Part shown: positions 57,799 to 64,000 of the stretch, piece after piece
How positions within the stretch are numbered: the stretch's first letter is position 1
How the letters are laid out: each line of letters starts with the position of its first letter
Assembly (NCBI RefSeq): GCF_001425165.1
Contig: NZ_LMDU01000014.1
Location: 109,858 to 173,857, forward strand
Reading direction: 5' to 3'
Length of the DNA stretch: 64,000 bases
From: Pelomonas sp. Root405
Lineage (GTDB): Bacteria; Pseudomonadota; Gammaproteobacteria; Burkholderiales; Burkholderiaceae_C
Position numbers and translations under genes: made by a program
Notes under the pieces: generated by a model
The model's input: the letters and a program-made list of their open reading frames with translations, nothing else
Database searches by the model: none
Told to the model about the DNA's origin: nothing

Positions 57799-58925
57799 GT
57801 CTTCTCGTTCAGCACGGCGCAGGTGCGGGCCAGCATGGCGTCGTCAAGGTCCTGGTGGCACAGCAGCTGCAGCACGTGCGTGCGCCAGCGCGCGCCGTGG
57901 TCGTCGTGGAAAGTGGGCACGCCGGGCCAGACGCGGTCCCAGCGGAACACCGCGCAGCCAGCCGCGCGCAGCGCCGCATACACAGGCTCGGGCTCATCGA
58001 CCCACAGCGGCATCACATAAGGGGCGGCCTGGGCGGGCAGGGCGCCGAACAGCGGCCGGGCGCCGCGCAGCTGCAGCGTGCCCTGGTACAGCGCTTCGTA
58101 ATGGGCGCGGCGGCGCGCGACGATGCGGGCGCGCGGCAGCGCGAAAAGGCGGCTCGTCAGCGCGGGCGGCGCCTGCTCGCTGCGGGCCAGGTCGCAGTCG
58201 GCCATCATCTCGGCCTCGTTCATCTCGCGCGGCGCGCCGGCGGCGCCTGGCGCGTGCGGTGCGCCGTTCTTCAGCCGGAAGAGGGCGCGCAGCGGCGCAT
58301 TCAGCGCGCCCAAGCGGCCTTGCTCGCTGCTGCGCTCCAGCAGGTCGACCCAGGCCTTGAGCTGCTGCTTGGCACCGGCCGGCTGCAAGGCCTGGTCGGG
58401 CAAAGGCCGGGCCGACGCGAGCAGGCCGCCTTCGGACACCGGGAAGAACTTGGACACGCTGGCGGTTGCCAAGTCGCCCCAATGGCCCACGGTGCGCTCG
58501 CCGGCCTGGCCGAAGAAGCTGTGGGCGCAGTCCTCCACCAGGGCGATGCCGCGGGCGTCGCACCAGGCGCGCACGGCGGCGAGCGATCGGGGCAGGCCAA
58601 ACAGCTGGGCAACGACGAGGGCACGCGTGTTGGGTGCGGGCGTGATCGCGTCGAGTGCGGGCAGGCCGTCGGGCCCGAGCGGATAGAACTGCACCGCCGC
58701 GCCGGCCGCGCGCAGCGGCGCGACCAGCGTGGGGCAGTGATAGCTCGGCGCCAGCACGCCGTCGCCGGCCTTGACGCCCAGCGCCTTCATCGCCGCGAAC
58801 AGCGCCGCGCGGCCGCTGGTCAGCAGCCGCGTGTGGGGCAGGTCGTCGACGGCGGGCAGACCGCTGTCGTGCTCGCCCCTGCGGTTGTCCCAGCCAAAGG
58901 TCGGGCGCGTGGGTTGGCGTGTCAT
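57795..58925 (-). CDS. DegT/DnrJ/EryC1-type PLP aminotransferase-like protein
   Basis: A 376-residue protein with the fold of sugar aminotransferases: T-S-G-R-A-A-L-F-A-A-M, A-P-S-Y-H-C-P-T, L-V-E-D-C-A-H-S-F-F-G (PLP Asp) and the lysine in S-V-S-K-F-F-P-V-S-E-G-G. It may act on an activated sugar or a similar amine acceptor. The gene is 4 bases overlapped with the ABC exporter, so both are likely one operon. Confidence 0.85.
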   Translation of the reverse strand: MTRQPTRPTFGWDNRRGEHDSGLPAVDDLPHTRLLTSGRAALFAAMKALGVKAGDGVLAPSYHCPTLVAPLRAAGAAVQFYPLGPDGLPALDAITPAPNTRALVVAQLFGLPRSLAAVRAWCDARGIALVEDCAHSFFGQAGERTVGHWGDLATASVSKFFPVSEGGLLASARPLPDQALQPAGAKQQLKAWVDLLERSSEQGRLGALNAPLRALFRLKNGAPHAPGAAGAPREMNEAEMMADCDLARSEQAPPALTSRLFALPRARIVARRRAHYEALYQGTLQLRGARPLFGALPAQAAPYVMPLWVDEPEPVYAALRAAGCAVFRWDRVWPGVPTFHDDHGARWRTHVLQLLCHQDLDDAMLARTCAVLNEKT

Positions 58926-58988
58926 CGGGCCGGGATTAGAACCTGTCCCACGCCGGCGCCTGCGAGGTCATCGGACAAACTACGCCTC

Positions 58989-60116
58989 ATGAAAATTCTT
59001 TCCCTGGCCCTGATCGCCGCCCTGCTGCCCGCCGCCGTCGCGGCGGAGACCCTGGTCTATTTCGGTACCGACACCGGCGGAGCGAGCAAAGGCATCTACG
59101 TCTCCACCCTCGACGAGGCCAGCGGCGCGCTCTCGCCGCCGCGGCTGGCTGCGGCCATCGGCAACCCCGGCTTCCTGGTGATGCACCCGAGCAAGCCCCT
59201 CGTCTACTCGGTCGCCGCCGGCAAGGCCGCCGATGGGGCCTGGAAGGAGGAGGTCGCCGCCTTCGCCGTGCAGCCGGACGGCAGCCTCGTGCTGATCAAC
59301 ACCCAGCCCGCGGGCGGCAGCGGCCCCTGCCACGTTGCCATCGACGCCAGCGGGCGCGTGCTGCTGCTGGCCAACTACAACGGCGGCAACGTCGCGTCCT
59401 ATCCCGTCCAGGCAGACGGCAGCATCGGCCCGGCGGCCTCCACCGTCCCGCACGAGGGTGCCAGCGTCAACCCGCAGCGTCAGAAGGAGCCGCACCCTCA
59501 CGGCATCTACCCCGACCCGTCGCAAAAGCGCGCCTATGTGCCTGACCTGGGCATCGACAAGGTGGTGATCTACCGGCTGGACACGGCCAGCGGCCGGCTC
59601 TCGCCCAATACGCCCGCCCACGCCACAACCGAGGCCGGCGGCGGTCCGCGCCATATGGCCTTCCACCCCAACGGGCGCTGGGCCTACGTCAACCTGGAAC
59701 TCACGTCCCGCGTGGCCGCCTACCGCCTGGACGCCGCCACCGGCGCGCTGGAGAGCTTTCAGGTCCTGTCTAGCCTGCCTTCCGACGCGCGGGCCGACGG
59801 CAACAGCACGGCCGAGATCCTGGTCCACCCCAGCGGTCGCTTCCTCTATGTGTCCAACCGCGGCCACGACAGCATCGCGGTGTTCAGCATCAACCCGCAG
59901 GACGGCTCGCTGCGTTTCGTGGAGACGACGCCCACCGGCGGGCGCACGCCGCGCAGCTTCGGCATCGTGCCCGGCGGGCGCTGGCTGATTGCGGCCAACC
60001 AGAACGGCCACAACGTCAGGGTCTTCCGCATCGATGCCGAGCGCGGCACGCTGGCGGCGACCGGTAGCGAGGTGACGGTGGACCGGCCCAGCTACGTGCG
60101 CTTCTTGCGGCGCTGA
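58989..60116 (+). CDS. lactonase-family beta-propeller protein, exported
   Basis: A 375-residue protein. Residues 1-19 are a Sec signal (I-L-S-L-A-L-I-A-A-L-L-P-A-A-V-A-A), followed by a seven-bladed propeller of the lactonase/6-phosphogluconolactonase (Pgl) family: G-T-D-T-G-G-A-S-K-G-I-Y, P-H-P-H-G-I-Y-P-D-P, G-G-G-P-R-H-M-A-F-H-P and Y-V-S-N-R-G-H-D-S-I. Being exported, it is more likely a periplasmic lactonase than the cytosolic pentose-phosphate enzyme. It is convergent with the lipocalin-like gene. Confidence 0.88.
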   Translation: MKILSLALIAALLPAAVAAETLVYFGTDTGGASKGIYVSTLDEASGALSPPRLAAAIGNPGFLVMHPSKPLVYSVAAGKAADGAWKEEVAAFAVQPDGSLVLINTQPAGGSGPCHVAIDASGRVLLLANYNGGNVASYPVQADGSIGPAASTVPHEGASVNPQRQKEPHPHGIYPDPSQKRAYVPDLGIDKVVIYRLDTASGRLSPNTPAHATTEAGGGPRHMAFHPNGRWAYVNLELTSRVAAYRLDAATGALESFQVLSSLPSDARADGNSTAEILVHPSGRFLYVSNRGHDSIAVFSINPQDGSLRFVETTPTGGRTPRSFGIVPGGRWLIAANQNGHNVRVFRIDAERGTLAATGSEVTVDRPSYVRFLRR

Positions 60117-60130
60117 ACCCGGCAATTGTT

Positions 60131-61177
60131 CTACAGCATCGGCGGCCGGCCCGCATAGCCGGTCAGCTCCAGATAGCCCGCGCCCAAGGGCCGCTTGTCC
60201 AGGCCCGACAGCCGGGCCACGCCTTCCCAGTAGACGAGGCCGCTGCTGCCGCGGGCATCGATCTCCTGCGCGTCGAAGGCCGCGCTGAGCAGCATCTCCC
60301 CGGCGGGGCTCTTCAATGTCCATGCGACCGGCCAGCGCGTGCCGGTGGCCGGGCTGGTCCAGTAGCGCGTGGCGGTCATCTGGACTTCGGCGGGCGAGAA
60401 GCTGCGGTCGGGCTGGCCGGGCGTGCGCAGGCTGCCGCCGGCCCAGGCGCGGCTGCCGTTCTTGTGGCGCAGCTGGAAGAGCGTCAGCGCGCGGCCGTCG
60501 TGCAGGTTGATGCCCAGCCAGTCCCAGCCGACCGAGTCGCCCAGCACGCTGTTGCTCCATTCATGGTCCAGCCAGGCGCGGCCGGCCAGGCTGTGGCGCT
60601 GGCCGTCGAGCACGAGCGCGGCCTGGGTGAGCATCTGCGGGCGCGAGTAGTAATGGCTGAACTGGGCGGGGTCGGGGCCCTTGCGCGAGATGCCTGCGTC
60701 GCCCTGCAGCAGCGGCGCGTCGGGCGTGGCCAGCTCCAGCTCCAGCGTGAAGCCCGGGCCGCTGAAATCGGCGCGGTAGACGCCGCTACCGTCACCGACC
60801 TGGCGTTTCAAGGTCCAGTCACGCAGCTTGACGTCGCAGTCGCCGACGCGCGCATGCACGGCGCCCGGCAGGGTGCGCAGCAGGCGCTGCCCGTGGCGCT
60901 GCTTGCCGGCGCCGAGGTCGGACAGGGCCACATGGCCGAGCAGCAGCTGCCGCGCCGCCAGGCCGCTGGGGTGGTCGGCCGCGGCGGGGCCGGGCAGGGC
61001 AAAGAAGGTGAGCTGGTAGCCAAAGCGCGCGGGCGCGCCATCGCGGTCGCCGAGCAGGCCGGTCAGGTACCACCACTCGATGGCCTGGCCGGGGTGGGCG
61101 CCGAAGTCATGCGGAAAATTGAGTGCGGCGCGCACCTGCAGTGGCAGGGCGGCGAGCAGCAGCGCCCGGCGCTTCAT
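60131..61177 (-). CDS. AttH/CrtC-like lipocalin-fold protein
   Basis: A 348-residue protein of the AttH/carotenoid 1,2-hydratase-like fold: P-G-Q-A-I-E-W-W-Y-L-T-G, H-Y-Y-S-R-P-Q-M near the middle, and A-W-L-D-H-E-W-S-N-S followed by G-W-D-W-L-G-I-N-L-H. A short Arg-Arg leader with a hydrophobic stretch at residues 1-18 suggests export. It overlaps the FtsX-type permease gene by 4 bases (ATGA). In this context it is more likely a secreted partner of the transporter than a carotenoid enzyme. Confidence 0.82.
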   Translation of the reverse strand: MKRRALLLAALPLQVRAALNFPHDFGAHPGQAIEWWYLTGLLGDRDGAPARFGYQLTFFALPGPAAADHPSGLAARQLLLGHVALSDLGAGKQRHGQRLLRTLPGAVHARVGDCDVKLRDWTLKRQVGDGSGVYRADFSGPGFTLELELATPDAPLLQGDAGISRKGPDPAQFSHYYSRPQMLTQAALVLDGQRHSLAGRAWLDHEWSNSVLGDSVGWDWLGINLHDGRALTLFQLRHKNGSRAWAGGSLRTPGQPDRSFSPAEVQMTATRYWTSPATGTRWPVAWTLKSPAGEMLLSAAFDAQEIDARGSSGLVYWEGVARLSGLDKRPLGAGYLELTGYAGRPPML

Positions 61178-63717
61178 GCGTCCTCCCGCACGGCGCGCAC
61201 GGCGTCCTGGCCCAGCGCCCGCCGCCCCGCCAGCAGCGATGCGCCGACGGCGGCCACGAACGCCAGGCCCACCAGGGCGGCCAGACGCGCATAAGGCAGA
61301 TGCATCTCCATGCTCCAGTGAAAGCTCTGCGGGTTGACGACATAGACCAGCACGACGCTCAGCCCCAAGCCCAGCGCCAGTCCGGCCAGCGCGCCGGCGC
61401 CGCCGGTCAGGCTGGCCTCGATGAGCAGCAGCCGCATCAGCTGGCGCCGCGACAGGCCGAGGTGACGCAACAGCCCGAACTCGCGCTTGCGCGCCAGTGC
61501 CTGGGCCGACTGGCTGGCGATGACACCGAACAGGCCGACCGCCAGCGCCACCGCCTGCAGCCAGAGGGTGATGGCAAAACTGCGGTCGAAGATCTGCAGC
61601 GACAGCGCGCGCAGTTCGCCCGCGGCGGCCATCTCGGCGTCGTCGCCGGCCAGCTTGCGCACGTCGGTGCGGGTGGCGTCCAGCGTCTGGCCGGGCGCCA
61701 GCCACAGCGCCACCTCGGTCACGGCCTCGTCGCCACTGGCGCGGCGGTAGTCGGGCAGGTCCATCCACAGCGCGGTGCTCTGGCGCGAGTAGTCGCGCCA
61801 CACGCCGCGGACCTGCAGCTTCACGACGCGCCGGCTGTCCACCAGCTCGGCCGTGATGACATGGCCGGGCCGCAGGCCGTCGCGGTCGCGCGCGGCCTCG
61901 TTGACCCAGACGGGCAGCGCATCAGGCGCGGTGTCACCCTGCCAGCGCTCGATCAGGGGCAGGCTGCCGCTGCCCATGTCGCGCGCCGTCAGCGCCACCG
62001 CATCGGCGCCCGGCGCCAGGCGCAGGCGCGTGGTGCGCTGGGGCGCCGTGCGGTCGATGCCGGGCTGGCGCGGCAGCGCCCGCAGCAGGCCGGGCGACAG
62101 CGGCGCCGCCTGCCCGTCGGGCCCGCGCAGCGCGCTGCGCACATAGAGATCGGCGGGCAGCGCATGGTCGAGCCAGCGCATCAGCGACTCGCGGAAGCTG
62201 CCGATCATCACCGTCATCGCCACCGCCAGCGCGAGTGCCACCAGCACGCCGGCCAGCGACCGGCGCGCCTCGGTCGCCTGGTCGCGGCTGCGTTCACGCG
62301 CGAGCAGCAGCAGCGGGCTGGCGGGCCAGCGCGCCAGCAGCGCCGTCATGCCGCGCACGAGGGCCGGCACCAGCGCCAAGCCGCCCATCAGCAAACAGAA
62401 CATGGACAGATAGGCGGCCACCGGCGTGTCGTTCCAGACGGGCGGCAGCCAGGCCAGCGCGGCGCCGAGCAGCAGCAGGCCGGCGCCGACCCAGGCCGGC
62501 AAGGTCCGCCCCGCCGGCAGGCCCAGGCCCTTGAGCACCAGGGCCGGCGCGATGCGCCTGACCGTCAGCGCCGGCGCCAGCGCGGCCAGCTGCGCCGCGG
62601 CCAGGCCCAGTGCAGCGTAGGCGAGGGTGGGCAGCAGCAGCGGCTGGCCCAGCAGCAAATCGGCCGACGAATCGCGGGCGCCGTGCAGGCCGAGGTCGCT
62701 GCCCAGCAGCCTGAGCGCACCGGCGGCCAGGCCGACGCCCAGGGCCAGGCCGAGCGCCGTGCCGACCCCGCCGATCACCAGCCCCTCGGCCAGGATCAGC
62801 CGCCAGCGCATGCGCGCCGACACGCCGAGCACGCCCACCAGCGCCCATTGCGGCAGGCGCTGCGCCGTGGCCAGCGACAGTACCGCGTAGACCAGGAAGC
62901 TGCCGGTGAACAAGGCCATCAGCGCGAGCAGGCCGAGGTTGACGCGGTAGGCGCGCGTCAGGTCGGCCAGTCGCGCGCCCTCGTCGGGCGGCGGCGCGGC
63001 CTCCAAGCGCGCGGGCAGCGCGGCGGCCCAGGTGCGGGCGTCGACGCCGGGGTTGAGCTGAAGGTCGATGCGGTCCAGCGCGCCGAGGCGGCCGAACAGC
63101 AGTTGGGCATCGGCAATGTCCAGCACGCCCAGCGGCATGCTGCCGGCGGCGACGCGGCCGCCGATGGCAAGCTCGACATCCAGCGGCGCAGCGCCACCGG
63201 GCCGGGGCAGGCGCAAGGCCAGCCGGGTGGCGCCTGCAGGCAGCTGCGCGCGGGCGGCGGCGTTCAAGTGCACGGTGCGGTCGCCCAGCAGCGCGGCCGT
63301 GCCGCCGCCCTCGACCTGGGGCATCAGCTCGGGCGCCAGCGCCTTGCCGCTGGCCGCCGAGGCCAGCAGGGCGAGCGGGTCCAGCCCGATCAGCTGGATG
63401 GACCGCGACCGCCCGCCGGGCTGGCCGGGCCACAGCGCGATGGCCTCGACGACGGGGCTGGCGGCCGCAACTTCGGGGCGGTTCAGCAGCTCGACGAGGT
63501 CTGCATCGTTCAGTGGGCCGGTGCGGGCGCGCAGCACCAGGTCCGGCTGGCCGTTGACGCTGCGCGCGGCGCGGGCGAACTCGGTCAGCGCCGCGCCGTT
63601 GAGCAGATGCACGCCAAAGGCCAGCGCCACGCCGAGCATGACGGCGACCATGGCCAGCACCACACGGCCGGGTTGGTCGCGCCAGGCGGGCCAGGTGAGG
63701 TGGGGCCAGAGGGTCAT
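61174..63717 (-). CDS. ABC transporter permease, FtsX/MacB type (two FtsX modules)
   Basis: An 847-residue permease starting M-T-L-W-P-H-L-T-W-P-A-W-R-D. It has an N-terminal membrane helix, a large periplasmic loop, three helices (about 265-380), several additional central helices (about 420-530), a second loop and a final three-helix FtsX module (about 720-840). This double-module form pairs with a LolD-like ATPase, probably beyond the window. With the lipocalin-like protein it may move a lipid or lipoprotein. Confidence 0.88.
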   Translation of the reverse strand: MTLWPHLTWPAWRDQPGRVVLAMVAVMLGVALAFGVHLLNGAALTEFARAARSVNGQPDLVLRARTGPLNDADLVELLNRPEVAAASPVVEAIALWPGQPGGRSRSIQLIGLDPLALLASAASGKALAPELMPQVEGGGTAALLGDRTVHLNAAARAQLPAGATRLALRLPRPGGAAPLDVELAIGGRVAAGSMPLGVLDIADAQLLFGRLGALDRIDLQLNPGVDARTWAAALPARLEAAPPPDEGARLADLTRAYRVNLGLLALMALFTGSFLVYAVLSLATAQRLPQWALVGVLGVSARMRWRLILAEGLVIGGVGTALGLALGVGLAAGALRLLGSDLGLHGARDSSADLLLGQPLLLPTLAYAALGLAAAQLAALAPALTVRRIAPALVLKGLGLPAGRTLPAWVGAGLLLLGAALAWLPPVWNDTPVAAYLSMFCLLMGGLALVPALVRGMTALLARWPASPLLLLARERSRDQATEARRSLAGVLVALALAVAMTVMIGSFRESLMRWLDHALPADLYVRSALRGPDGQAAPLSPGLLRALPRQPGIDRTAPQRTTRLRLAPGADAVALTARDMGSGSLPLIERWQGDTAPDALPVWVNEAARDRDGLRPGHVITAELVDSRRVVKLQVRGVWRDYSRQSTALWMDLPDYRRASGDEAVTEVALWLAPGQTLDATRTDVRKLAGDDAEMAAAGELRALSLQIFDRSFAITLWLQAVALAVGLFGVIASQSAQALARKREFGLLRHLGLSRRQLMRLLLIEASLTGGAGALAGLALGLGLSVVLVYVVNPQSFHWSMEMHLPYARLAALVGLAFVAAVGASLLAGRRALGQDAVRAVREDA

Positions 63718-63780
63718 GGGGTGGGCGTTTGTCGCTGCGTTGGCTTAGCGCGCGAGGCCCAGCCGGGACGTCGCCCCGGC

Positions 63781-63827
63781 GGGCGACCTACTTTCTGAGC
63801 GACCAGAAAGTAGGCAAAGAGTCGCCC
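63781..63827. repeat. nested inverted repeat of a dispersed type
   Basis: CCTACTTTCTG (63787-63797) pairs with CAGAAAGTAGG (63804-63814) over a six-base loop, and GGGCGAC (63781-63787) pairs with GTCGCCC (63821-63827) outside it. The remainder to base 64000 is GC-rich with no supported gene and shows further short palindromes. Similar hairpins recur in intergenic DNA of Burkholderiales. It follows no obvious gene end, so a role as terminator is not evident. Confidence 0.6.
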
Positions 63828-64000
63828 CCGATCCGCCCGCCCCGCTGCGCGGGGTTCCCGGCGGTACTCAGGTCTTGAGGCCTCGCGCAGAACTCGCTTC
63901 GCTACGCGCCGCTCAGACAGCTGCGCGAAGTCAGAGCTTGAAGTGCGCTGCGCGCACGGCCTCAAGACCTTCTGTTCCTCGGCGGGCTCAAAGGGGGTGT

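Noticed and set aside
57546..60116. 856-codon plus-strand frame ending in the lactonase
   Set aside because: The first 480 codons lie over the minus-strand DegT and ABC genes and are low complexity; the real gene begins at the signal peptide at 58989.
61123..63798. 891-codon plus-strand frame opposite the FtsX permease
   Set aside because: Gln/Gly/Arg/His-rich shadow of the minus-strand permease, with no motifs.
63714..63965. Open frame in the right intergenic region
   Set aside because: It covers palindromic repeat sequence, has no ribosome site and no similarity to known proteins.
1..64000. CRISPR arrays, tRNA or rRNA genes, conjugation genes
   Set aside because: No regularly spaced repeats, tRNA-like cloverleaf ends or relaxase/T4SS motifs were seen on either strand. 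The element inserts in a protein gene, not a tRNA gene.

Overview
The DNA is GC-rich (about two thirds G+C by eye) and the flanking genes have betaproteobacterial (Burkholderiales) character: a thyA-folA operon, DUF2269 and DUF2243 membrane proteins, and a BPSL0761-type small protein. I infer a Burkholderiales host, perhaps of the Rubrivivax/Roseateles/Leptothrix kind; the genus is not proven by the sequence.

Layout. Left chromosome (1-5621): the end of an S9 peptidase gene, a row of small membrane-protein genes, an SDR/DoxX fusion, folA, and only the 3' part of thyA. Integrated element (about 5622-52033, 46.4 kb). Right chromosome (52034-64000): the 5' part of the same thyA, a secreted endonuclease I, a parDE toxin-antitoxin module wedged into the 3' end of an ABC exporter gene, a DegT-family aminotransferase, a lactonase, an AttH/CrtC-like lipocalin and an FtsX-type permease.

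The central observation is that the element splits the host thymidylate synthase gene at the codons just after the catalytic Pro-Cys-His. The two host halves rejoin exactly over a 5-bp core (CGTGG on the + strand, 5622-5626 and 52029-52033). The element carries a complete, AT-richer thyA of its own at the right end (50934-51728). In that copy the sequence corresponding to the insertion site is altered, both at the core base and in the normally conserved residues that follow, so it should not be a target for its own recombinase. The element therefore destroys an essential-type gene and replaces it, which would make loss of cargo costly while precise excision would be harmless.

Element content, left to right. 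(a) A four-gene minus-strand recombination module (5685-11385): a canonical tyrosine recombinase, a small coiled-coil protein, and two large recombinase-like proteins with degenerate active sites; the layout recalls Tn554 TnpA/B/C but is larger. (b) A DNA-repair and mutagenesis block (about 12-39 kb): imuA-imuB-dnaE2 behind a perfect LexA box, an exonuclease III-LigD fusion with an in-frame amber codon, a UvrD-like helicase, an AlkB-like dioxygenase, an SRAP abasic-site protein, a large helicase-nuclease with a ribbon-helix-helix regulator and a J-like partner, and exonuclease VII (XseA with DUF5710, XseB with an SSB-like acidic tip). (c) A type III CBASS operon (39553-44822) with TRIP13-like ATPase, two HORMA-like proteins, a SAVED-nuclease effector and, unusually, two nucleotidyltransferases. 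(d) A complete QatABCD system (45278-50004), divergent from CBASS across a shared intergenic region that holds a LexA-like box. (e) Two small unknown genes and the replacement thyA.

Taken together the element looks like a repair/mutagenesis plus anti-phage island held in place by a self-supplied thymidylate synthase. No tRNA, rRNA or CRISPR array was seen.
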